Shown here: positions 6,884-14,400 of the stretch, piece after piece | Numbering within the stretch: the stretch's first letter is position 1 | Layout of the letters: every line of letters starts with the position of its first letter | Source: an uncultured Lachnospiraceae bacterium | GTDB taxonomy: Bacteria; Bacillota; Clostridia; Lachnospirales; Lachnospiraceae | Length of the DNA stretch: 17,539 nt | Assembly (NCBI GenBank): GCA_910584945.1 | Contig: CAJUDY010000056.1 | Span: forward strand, 1 to 17,539 | Direction: 5' to 3' | Position numbers and translations under genes: made by a program | Notes under the pieces: generated by a model | Seen by the model: only the letters and a program-made list of their open reading frames with translations | The model's database searches: none | What the model was told of the DNA's origin: nothing

Positions 6884-8338
6884 ATGAGTTTTCCAGAAGG
6901 ATTTCTCTGGGGAGGAGCAGTGGCCGCGAACCAGGTGGAAGGCGCGTGGAATGTTGGTGGTAAGGGAGCGAGTGTGGCGGATGTGGCGACCTATAAGCCG
7001 AATGCAGACGTGAAAGATTACAAGACGCATGTATCCATTTCCCTGGAAGCGATTGAGAAGGCCAGGAAGGATACGGATGACACTTATTATCCTAAGCGCC
7101 GGGGCATTGATTTTTATCATCATTATAAAGAGGATCTGGCGTTGTTTGCGGAGATGGGATTCAAAGTGTTCCGTCTGTCCATTGCCTGGAGCCGGATCTT
7201 CCCCACCGGGGAGGAGAAGGAGCCGAACGAGGAGGGGCTGGCGTTTTATGAAGACTTTTTAAAAGAAATGCGGCGTCTGAACATGGAACCCCTCGTGACC
7301 TTGTCGCACTATGAGATGCCGCTGCATCTGGCGACAAAATATAACGGCTGGACGGATCGCTGCGTAGTGGAATATTTTGTGCGGTTTGCAAAGGCGTGCT
7401 TTGACCGTCTGGGGAAATATGTGAAATACTGGCTGAATTTTAACGAGGTGGACAGCATCATCCGTCATTCTTTTATCACGGCCGGAATTATACCGGAGCT
7501 GTGCGGGGAAAGGGGAGAACTGGCGTGCTGTTATCAGGCTCTTCATCATCAGCTTGTAGCGGCGGGTATGGCAGCAAAGATGCTGCGTGAGCAGTGGCCG
7601 GAAGCACAGATGGGATGCATGCTCACTAAGCTTATGACTTATCCGCGTACCTGTGCGCCGGAGGATGTGGCGGCCACACAGAAGAAGAACCTGGAAAATA
7701 TGTTCTATGCGGACGTACAGGTGTTCGGTGAGTATCCGCGGATGATTTTGCGTGATCTGGAAAAGCGTGGTTTTGAGATTCGGATGGAACCGGGAGATCT
7801 GGAAATTCTCAAGGAAGGAACGGTGGATTTCGTATCTTTCAGCTATTATATGAGTATGACGGAGTCGGTAGATCCAAATGCGGAGCGTACGCCGGGAAAT
7901 ACCATACTGGGCGTAAAGAATCCGTATCTGGAGTCGAGTGACTGGGGATGGCAGATCGACCCGGTGGGCCTGCGCATTTCTCTGATCGAGCTGTATGACC
8001 GCTATAGAAAGCCGCTGTTCATCGTGGAGAACGGAATTGGCGCGAAAGATACCGTGGAAGCGGACGGTTCCGTTCATGACTCGTATCGGATCGAGTATTT
8101 CCGCCGGCATTTCAAAGAGATGGAAAAGGCAATTGACGACGGAGTGGACCTTATGGGCTATACGAGCTGGGCGCCGATTGACCTGATCTCCGCATCCACG
8201 AACCAGATGAGCAAGCGCTATGGTTTTATCTATGTGGATCAGGATGACATGGGGAACGGTACACTGAAGCGGAGCCGGAAGGACAGCTTTTACTGGTATC
8301 AGAAAGTCATCCGCACCAACGGGGCAGATATGGACTGA
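6884..8338 (+). CDS. bglH: 6-phospho-beta-glucosidase (GH1)
   Basis: 484-aa glycoside hydrolase family 1 enzyme that cleaves the phosphorylated beta-glucoside delivered by the upstream PTS, releasing glucose-6-phosphate in the cytoplasm. The N-terminus FPEGFLWGGAVAANQVEGAW is typical of the family. The acid/base Glu is E188 in LNFNEVD and the nucleophile is E382 in FIVENGIGA. The phosphate-binding signature SKRYGFIYVD (S443, K444, Y446) separates 6-phospho-glucosidases from non-phospho GH1 enzymes. YTSWAPIDLISAS is the usual C-terminal block. AAGGAGG precedes the ATG, only 3 bp after the transporter stop. The exact sugar (cellobiose, salicin, arbutin or other) cannot be told from sequence. 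Confidence 0.94.
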   Translation: MSFPEGFLWGGAVAANQVEGAWNVGGKGASVADVATYKPNADVKDYKTHVSISLEAIEKARKDTDDTYYPKRRGIDFYHHYKEDLALFAEMGFKVFRLSIAWSRIFPTGEEKEPNEEGLAFYEDFLKEMRRLNMEPLVTLSHYEMPLHLATKYNGWTDRCVVEYFVRFAKACFDRLGKYVKYWLNFNEVDSIIRHSFITAGIIPELCGERGELACCYQALHHQLVAAGMAAKMLREQWPEAQMGCMLTKLMTYPRTCAPEDVAATQKKNLENMFYADVQVFGEYPRMILRDLEKRGFEIRMEPGDLEILKEGTVDFVSFSYYMSMTESVDPNAERTPGNTILGVKNPYLESSDWGWQIDPVGLRISLIELYDRYRKPLFIVENGIGAKDTVEADGSVHDSYRIEYFRRHFKEMEKAIDDGVDLMGYTSWAPIDLISASTNQMSKRYGFIYVDQDDMGNGTLKRSRKDSFYWYQKVIRTNGADMD

Positions 8339-8372
8339 CCGGATCGGAAGCGGTTAAAGGGAGGAGTGGCAT

Positions 8373-9212
8373 ATGTTGCGGATCAAGAAAGTGCTGAATT
8401 CCAGCGTGGTACTGGTGTCCGATCAGGACGGCGGGGAGTTCATCGTTCTGGAAAAAGGAATCGGTTACGGCAGAAAGCCGGGGGAGATCGTGGAATTGAA
8501 GGAGGAGAGCCGGATCTTTGTCCGGCTCTCCCGAAACGATCAAAATCAGCTGGCCGAGCTTTTGAGTACGATTCCACCCAGTTATCTGGAGATCACCCAG
8601 GAGATTGTCGCTTTCGCCCAGCAGGAGCTTCACACGGCCTTAAACGAGCACATTTATCTGACGCTGACGGATCATCTGCATTTTGCGGTGGAGCGGTATG
8701 AGAAAAGTATGATGGTTGCCAACCGGGTATTCTGGGAGCTGAAAAGCTTTTATCCAAGGGAATATCAGGTTGGCGTCAAGGCCCTGGACATCGTTGCGCG
8801 GGAGCTGGGCATACGGCTTCCTCTGGAAGAAGCGGCCAACATCGCTTTTCACATTATCAACGCTCAGAAAGAGGAAGAAGTACAGTACGACGCCATGCGG
8901 GCGGCAAAGCTTATTGGGAAAGTGGTGACGCTGGTCACCTACTCCATGAAATGCCAGCCGGACAGGGAGAGTCTGCATTACTCCCGCTTCATCAGTCATA
9001 TGCAATATTTCGCAGAGCGTTTTTTCACAGACAGGATGCTGGAGTCGCCGGACGACTTTCTCTATGTCCAGGTGGAGCAGGGATATCCCAAAGCACTTTC
9101 CTGTGCGGAGAAAGTACGGACGCTGATTCTGCGGGAATATAACCGGGCGATCAGCAACGAGGAGGTCGCTTACTTGGCTGTACATATCCAGAGACTGGCG
9201 TCAAGAGAATAG
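8373..9212 (+). CDS. licT: BglG/LicT-family transcription antiterminator
   Basis: 279-aa RNA-binding antiterminator. The CAT domain (about 1-57, with NSSVVLVSDQDG and GIGYGRKPGEIV) binds the RAT hairpin as a dimer. It is followed by PRD1 (about 65-170) and PRD2 (about 175-279). The four regulatory histidines of the family are present: H101 (TDHLHFA) and H160 (IAFHIINA) in PRD1, H209 (FISHMQYF) and H271 (AVHIQRL) in PRD2. Starting at ATG 8373 after GGGAGGAG gives the family length. It is third in the operon, 34 bp after the glucosidase, so it controls its own synthesis through the leader at 4854-4929. PTS phosphorylation of PRD1 should inhibit it, while HPr phosphorylation of PRD2 should activate it and give carbon catabolite control without a cre site. 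Confidence 0.94.
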   Translation: MLRIKKVLNSSVVLVSDQDGGEFIVLEKGIGYGRKPGEIVELKEESRIFVRLSRNDQNQLAELLSTIPPSYLEITQEIVAFAQQELHTALNEHIYLTLTDHLHFAVERYEKSMMVANRVFWELKSFYPREYQVGVKALDIVARELGIRLPLEEAANIAFHIINAQKEEEVQYDAMRAAKLIGKVVTLVTYSMKCQPDRESLHYSRFISHMQYFAERFFTDRMLESPDDFLYVQVEQGYPKALSCAEKVRTLILREYNRAISNEEVAYLAVHIQRLASRE

Positions 9213-9219
9213 AGTAAAG

Positions 9220-9263
9220 AGCCGGATGCATGGGCCCCTCCCTGGCTGCGTCCGGCTTTTTTT
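9220..9263 (+). terminator. Intrinsic terminator of the bgl operon
   Basis: AGCCGGATGCA (9220-9230) pairs with TGCGTCCGGCT (9247-9257) over 11 bp with one G-U pair, followed by a run of seven T (9257-9263). It lies 8 bp after the licT stop. Confidence 0.92.
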
Positions 9264-9285
9264 CTGTTCCCATCCGGTTTTGATT

Positions 9286-9314
9286 TTGACAGGGCAGAAC
9301 GCATATGGTAAAAT
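9286..9314 (+). promoter_or_regulatory. Promoter P1 of the phosphoribosyltransferase-like gene
   Basis: -35 TTGACA (9286-9291), 17-bp spacer, -10 TAAAAT (9309-9314) preceded by TGG (extended -10). This predicts a leader of about 155 nt. The leader holds a modest hairpin, GGAGATC (9422-9428) with GGTCTCC (9442-9448), shortly before the ribosome binding site. Confidence 0.75.
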
Positions 9315-9371
9315 ATTTTCAAAGACAGGAGAGAAGGTTGAAAAATGTTATAGAAAATCTGCATAAAAAGT

Positions 9372-9400
9372 TTGCTAATTTTCTTAACATTATGTATAAT
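9372..9400 (+). promoter_or_regulatory. Promoter P2 of the phosphoribosyltransferase-like gene
   Basis: -35 TTGCTA (9372-9377), 17-bp spacer, perfect -10 TATAAT (9395-9400). It is about 80 bp closer to the gene than P1. Both could be used; P2 has the better -10 and P1 the better -35. Confidence 0.55.
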
Positions 9401-9476
9401 ATCTATAAAGACAGCAGGAAGGGAGATCTGCAGGAATCGCCGGTCTCCGAATAACTGGTAAAGGAGGATTCCGTAT

Positions 9477-10118
9477 ATGGAAAAACGAATTTTTAAAATT
9501 CACTCAAAAGCAGATAACAGGGTAGCATTGAAGGTCATTCCGGGACATTTTGTGACCTCTCATTCCCACATTAATTATTATGTGGACTTGACCACGCTTC
9601 AGGCGCGTCAAAATGAGGCGGAAGCGGCCGCAAAGATTCTGGCGAGAAAATATGAGAACAACACGGTGGTAGATACCATCATCTGTCTCAACAGTTGCCA
9701 GGTGATCGGCGCTTATCTGGCCCAGGAACTGACAAGAGGAGGGATCATGTGCCTGAATCAGCACAACACCATCTACATCACGGCTCCGGAGCAGGACATC
9801 AACGGACAGATGATCTTCCGGGATAATTCCAAGATCATGGTTCAGAACAAGAATATCCTGATCCTCTCCACTTCCATCACCACCGGTGTGACGCTGGAAA
9901 AAGCGATCCGCAGCGTGGAGTACTACGGCGGCAAGGTGCAGGGAATCGCTTCCATCTTCAGCTTTGTCAAAGAAGCCCACGGCGTGGAGGTCAACAGTAT
10001 CTTCAACGCGGACGATATGACCGGATATGCGTCCTTTGACGAGAAGGACTGTCCCATGTGCAAGACCGGACAGCGGATCGACGCGATCGTCAACGGATTC
10101 GGGTACAGCAAGATCTAA
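9477..10118 (+). CDS. Orotate phosphoribosyltransferase-like protein
   Basis: 213 aa, like a Clostridia family usually annotated as orotate phosphoribosyltransferase. The fold is suggested by alternating strands and the segment NILILSTSITTGVTLEKAI at about 125-143, which sits where type I phosphoribosyltransferases carry the PRPP loop (normally hydrophobic residues, then DD or ED, then xxTTG). Here the acidic pair is replaced by Ser-Thr-Ser, although ITTG is kept. A C-terminal DCPMCKTGQRIDAIVNGFGY contains a CPxC pair absent from classical PyrE. AAGGAGG precedes ATG 9477, and the gene ends in its own terminator before carA. The neighbouring carAB fits pyrimidine metabolism, but catalysis is uncertain and a regulatory or ligand-sensing role is possible. 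Confidence 0.7.
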   Translation: MEKRIFKIHSKADNRVALKVIPGHFVTSHSHINYYVDLTTLQARQNEAEAAAKILARKYENNTVVDTIICLNSCQVIGAYLAQELTRGGIMCLNQHNTIYITAPEQDINGQMIFRDNSKIMVQNKNILILSTSITTGVTLEKAIRSVEYYGGKVQGIASIFSFVKEAHGVEVNSIFNADDMTGYASFDEKDCPMCKTGQRIDAIVNGFGYSKI

Positions 10119-10140
10119 CTGCATAAAATTTATGGAATGT

Positions 10141-10171
10141 AAAGGCGGGGGTTGTCAAACCCCTGCCTTTT
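10141..10171 (+). terminator. Intrinsic terminator after the phosphoribosyltransferase-like gene
   Basis: AAAGGCGGGGGTT (10141-10153) pairs with AACCCCTGCCTTT (10158-10170) over 13 bp with one G-U pair around a GTCA loop. The T-tract is short (four T), so termination may be incomplete. The carA promoter -35 lies within this hairpin. Confidence 0.75.
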
Positions 10172-10180
10172 GTGTATAAT
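10152..10180 (+). promoter_or_regulatory. carA promoter, overlapping the upstream terminator
   Basis: -35 TTGTCA (10152-10157) falls on the top of the terminator stem and its loop. A 17-bp spacer leads to a perfect -10 TATAAT (10175-10180). The predicted start near 10187 gives a leader of about 190 nt that begins just ahead of the structured element. Confidence 0.7.
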
Positions 10181-10203
10181 ACAGAAAGTTTGGACATTTT
10201 TAA

Positions 10204-10357
10204 GCCATGCACCGTCCAACGGACGAGACTGCGCGTGCTTGCACGAAAGCGGTCTTGTCCGTTGGACGGTATAGGGCGCAGCCCGCCAGCGAGCAGACGA
10301 AGTCTGTGAGCTGGGCATGGAGAGGCCAGCCAAAAAGAGAGTGCCATGCACAGTCCA
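10204..10357 (+). repeat. 14/15 direct repeat flanking the carA leader structure
   Basis: GCCATGCACCGTCCA at 10204-10218 recurs as GCCATGCACAGTCCA at 10343-10357, with one mismatch. The left copy forms the 5' strand of P1 and the base of P2. The right copy lies 23 bp upstream of the carA start. The spacing of 139 bp brackets the whole palindromic element, as either an insertion duplication or an alternative-pairing strand would. Confidence 0.65.
10205..10320 (+). ncRNA. Candidate structured RNA: four-way junction in the carA leader
   Basis: Hand folding gives P1 10205-10210 with 10315-10320 (CCATGC/GCATGG). P2 is 10211-10232 with 10249-10270 (22 bp including two G-U), capped by 10234-10237 with 10242-10245 and a CUUG tetraloop. 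P3 is 10274-10277 with 10281-10284 (GGGC/GCCC). P4 is 10286-10290 with 10310-10314 (CCAGC/GCTGG), then G-A, A-G and G-U pairs, then 10294-10298 with 10302-10306 under a GAA loop. Junction linkers are 0, 3, 1 and 0 nt, so the element is nearly gap-free. It lies in the 5' untranslated region of carA. I do not recognise it as a known riboswitch, T-box or PyrR site. The alternative is a mobile palindromic repeat. Confidence 0.5.
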
Positions 10358-10380
10358 TTTGGAAAGGAAAAGGTGAGAAG

Positions 10381-11460
10381 ATGAAAGCATTTCTTATTCT
10401 GGAAGACGGACATGTCTTCCCCGGCCGAAGCATCGGTTCTGCCAGAGAAACGGTCAGCGAGATTGTATTCAACACGTCCATGACCGGCTACCTGGAAGTG
10501 TTGACCGATCCTTCTTATTCCGGACAGGCGGTGGCTATGACCTATCCGCTGATCGGCAATTACGGAATCTGTCTGGAGGATATGGAGTCCGAAAGACCCT
10601 GGGCGGACGGTTTTATCGTCCGGGAGCTGTCCAGGATGCCGAGCAACTTCCGGTCTGAGGATACGATTCAGAACTTCCTTTTAAAATATGAGATTCCGGG
10701 CATCTGCGGCATTGATACCCGGGCACTGACCAGAATCCTCCGGGAGTCCGGCACGATGAACGGCATGATTACCACAGACGAGAACTATCAGATGGAGGAA
10801 GTCCAGAAGAAGCTTGCCGCATACGCCACCGGGGACGAAGTGTCCCAAGTGACCTGTAAGGAGAAATACGTGCTTCCGGGCGACGGCTATAAAGTTGCTC
10901 TTCTCGATCTTGGCGCAAAGCGCAATATTGCCCGTTCTCTACATAAACGTGGCTGTGAAGTCACGGTCTATCCTTCTTTTACCTCCGCAGAGGAGCTGCT
11001 CGCTTCTCATCCGGACGGTATCATGCTTTCCAACGGACCGGGGGACCCTAAAGCCTGCGGGAACATCATCCGGGAAATCCGCAGACTTTATGAGACCAAT
11101 CTTCCCATATTTGCCATCTGTCTCGGACATCAGCTCATGGCCCTTGCCACGGGGGCGGATACCTACCGGCTGAAATATGGTCACCGGGGCGGCAATCATC
11201 CGGTCAAAGATCTGAATACCGGACGGGTATACATCACTTCCCAAAACCATGGCTACGCAGTGGACCCGGACAGCCTTGATCCCAAAGTGGCCGTTCCGGC
11301 GTTCCAGAACGTCAACGACGGAACCAATGAAGGTCTTTCTTATATAGGAAAAAATATCTTCACGGTTCAGTTTCATCCGGAAGCATGTCCCGGACCCCAG
11401 GATTCCGGTTCTCTCTTTGACCGGTTTCTGAAGATGATGGAGGTGAACAAAGATGCCTAA
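10381..11460 (+). CDS. carA: Carbamoyl-phosphate synthase small (glutaminase) subunit
   Basis: 359 aa from the chosen ATG, the normal CarA length. It hydrolyses glutamine and channels ammonia to CarB for carbamoyl phosphate, feeding pyrimidine and arginine synthesis. The N-terminal CarA domain has LILEDGHVFPG, NTSMTGYLEVLTDPSYSGQ and GICGIDTRALTRILRESG. The class I amidotransferase domain has the nucleophile C247 in FAICLGHQ, GPGDP before it, and H332/E334 in VQFHPEACPGP. The frame is open upstream to an ATG at 10207, but that start has no ribosome binding site and would translate the leader structure into sequence unlike CarA. MKAFLILEDG at 10381 follows AGGTGAG and fits the family. It overlaps carB by 8 bp. 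Confidence 0.96.
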   Translation: MKAFLILEDGHVFPGRSIGSARETVSEIVFNTSMTGYLEVLTDPSYSGQAVAMTYPLIGNYGICLEDMESERPWADGFIVRELSRMPSNFRSEDTIQNFLLKYEIPGICGIDTRALTRILRESGTMNGMITTDENYQMEEVQKKLAAYATGDEVSQVTCKEKYVLPGDGYKVALLDLGAKRNIARSLHKRGCEVTVYPSFTSAEELLASHPDGIMLSNGPGDPKACGNIIREIRRLYETNLPIFAICLGHQLMALATGADTYRLKYGHRGGNHPVKDLNTGRVYITSQNHGYAVDPDSLDPKVAVPAFQNVNDGTNEGLSYIGKNIFTVQFHPEACPGPQDSGSLFDRFLKMMEVNKDA

Positions 11461-14400
11461 GAATCCACAGATAAAAAAAGTACTGGTGATCGGTTCCGGT
11501 CCCATCGTCATCGGACAGGCGGCGGAATTCGACTACGCGGGAACCCAGGCCTGCCGTTCCCTGAAAGAAGAAGGCATCGAAGTGGTGCTTCTGAACTCCA
11601 ATCCGGCCACCATCATGACGGACAAGGACATCGCGGACCGGGTTTATATTGAGCCGCTGACGGCGGAAGTGGTGGAGCAGCTGATCTTAAAAGAACAGCC
11701 GGACAGTGTCCTGCCGACCCTGGGCGGCCAGGCGGGCTTAAACCTTGCCATGGAGCTTGAAGAGCGGGGATTTTTTGCGAAAACAGGAGTCCGGCTCATC
11801 GGCACCACCTCCGAGACCATCAAGAAGGCGGAGGACCGCCTGGAATTTAAATCCACCATGGAGAAGATCGGGGAGCCAGTGGCGCCGTCCCTGGTAGTGG
11901 AAAGTCTGGAAGAGGGCGTTGCATTCTCCAATCAGATCGGTTATCCGGTGGTGCTCCGTCCCGCCTACACCCTGGGAGGAAGCGGCGGCGGTATCGCTCA
12001 TAATCAAGAGGAACTGGAAGAGATTTTGACCAATGGACTGCGCCTCTCCCGGGTGGGGCAGGTGCTGGTGGAGCGCTGCATCGCGGGCTGGAAAGAGATC
12101 GAGTACGAGGTCATGCGGGACGGCGCGGGCAATGTGATCACCGTCTGCAACATGGAAAATATCGACCCGGTGGGCGTGCATACCGGGGACAGCATCGTGG
12201 TGGCGCCCTCCCAGACACTGGGGGACAAGGAGTACCAGATGCTCCGGACCTCCGCTTTGAATATCATCAGCGAGTTAAAGATCACGGGAGGCTGCAACGT
12301 GCAGTTTGCCCTGCATCCTGCAAGCTTCGAATACTGCGTCATCGAGGTCAATCCCAGAGTGAGCCGTTCCTCCGCTCTGGCCAGTAAGGCCACCGGCTAT
12401 CCCATCGCCAAAGTGGCGGCGAAGATCGCTGTCGGCTATACCCTGGATGAGATCAAGAATGCGGTCACCGGGCAGACCATGGCCAGCTTTGAGCCCATGC
12501 TGGACTACTGTGTGGTGAAGATGCCCCGCCTGCCTTTTGACAAATTTATCAGCGCCAGAAGGACGCTGACCACTCAGATGAAGGCCACCGGGGAGGTCAT
12601 GAGCATCAGCGACAGCTTTGAAGGGGGACTGATGAAGGCCATCCGCTCCCTGGAGCAGCATGTGGACAGCCTGTTATCTTATGATTTCAGCCATTTGACG
12701 GAAAAGGAACTGACAGAGCAGCTTTATGTGGTGGACGACCGCCGGATCTGGGTGATCGCGGAGGCGCTGCGCCGGGGGATGGCTTATGAGGAAATCCACG
12801 AGATTACGAAGATCGATCTGTGGTTTATCGATAAATTGGCGATTCTGGTAGAGATGGAGCGGGCGCTTCAGACGGAAGAACTGACAGAGGAACTGTTAAA
12901 GGAGGCAAAGCGGCTGGAATTCCCGGATCAGGTCATCGCCCGGCTGACGGGAAGAGAAGAGGCGGACGTCAAAAAGCTTCGCCTGGAATACGGGATCACC
13001 GCGGCTTACAAGATGGTGGACACCTGCGCGGCGGAATTTGCCGCCACCACGCCCTACTATTATTCTGTGTTCGGCAGCGAAAATGAAGCGGCGGAAACCA
13101 GCGGCCGAAAAAAAGTGCTGGTGCTTGGGTCCGGACCCATCCGCATTGGGCAGGGCATTGAGTTCGACTTCTGCTCGGTTCACTGCACCTGGGCGTTTTC
13201 CAGGGAGGGCTATGAGACAATCATCATCAATAACAATCCGGAGACGGTCAGTACGGATTTTGACATCGCGGACAAGCTGTACTTTGAGCCCCTGACCCCG
13301 GAGGATGTGGAGAACATCGTGAATCTGGAGCATCCGGACGGGGCGGTGGTCCAGTTCGGCGGCCAAACCGCCATCAAGCTGACGGAGGCGCTGATGAAGA
13401 TGGGCGTGCCGATCCTGGGAACCTCGGCGGAGAATGTGGACGCGGCGGAGGACCGGGAGCTTTTTGACGGTATTCTGGAAACCTGCGGGATTCCCCGCCC
13501 TAAGGGAGATACGGTCTACACCGCAAAGGAAGCAAAAGAGGTGGCCCGAAGGCTCGGTTATCCGGTGCTGGTCCGTCCTTCCTATGTGCTGGGCGGTCAG
13601 GGCATGCAGATCGCCATCGGGGACAAGGATGTGGAGGAATTTATCGGCATCATCAACCGGATTGCCCAGGACCATCCGATTCTGGTGGACAAGTATCTCC
13701 AGGGTAAGGAGATCGAAGTGGACGCGGTGTGCGACGGGGAGGACATCCTGATCCCGGGCATCATGGAGCACATCGAGCGGGCCGGCATTCATTCCGGGGA
13801 CAGCATCTCCGTCTACCCGGCCCAGAGCATCAGCGAGGGGGTCAAGGGAACCATCGAATCCTACACCAGAAAGCTCGCCAGAGCCCTTCATGTGATCGGA
13901 CTGATCAACATCCAGTTTATCGCGGTGGGGGAGGAAGTCTATGTGATCGAGGTAAATCCCCGCTCCAGCCGCACGGTGCCCTATATCAGCAAGGTGACCG
14001 GGATTCCCATCGTGCCCCTGGCCACCAAGGTAATCCTGGGGCAGAAGATCAAGGACCTGGGGTACAAGCCGGGCCTTCAGCCGGAGGCGGATTATTTTGC
14101 GGTGAAGATGCCGGTCTTCTCTTTTGAGAAGATCCGGGGGGCGGATATCGGCCTGGGGCCGGAGATGAAGTCTACGGGAGAGTGTCTGGGAATTGCGAAG
14201 ACCTTTCATGAGGCCCTCTACAAAGCCTTTCTGGGCGCCGGAATCCGTCTGCCCAGACACCGGAACATGATTATGACCGTCCGGGATGAGGACAAGGAGG
14301 AAGCGGTGGAGATCGCCAAGCGCTTTGAGGCTTTGGGCTACAATATCTTCGCCACCAAGGGAACGGCCAGGGCCCTGATGGAGGCGGACGTGCAGGTGCG

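Noticed and set aside
6110..7123. Minus-strand open frame of 337 codons across the PTS and glucosidase junction
   Set aside because: It is antisense to two well-supported genes and has no recognisable protein features.
10205..10320. tRNA or tRNA-like gene for the four-way junction
   Set aside because: Arm lengths (26, 4 and 13 pairs) do not fit a cloverleaf, and there is no anticodon arm or T-loop motif.
10207..10380. Upstream in-frame ATG extending carA by 58 codons
   Set aside because: No ribosome binding site precedes it, the added residues do not resemble CarA, and they translate the leader hairpins. ATG 10381 after AGGTGAG fits the family N-terminus.
10187..10380. PyrR-binding attenuator or T-box in the carA leader
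   Set aside because: I found no PyrR binding-loop consensus, T-box bulge sequence or intrinsic terminator downstream of the junction.
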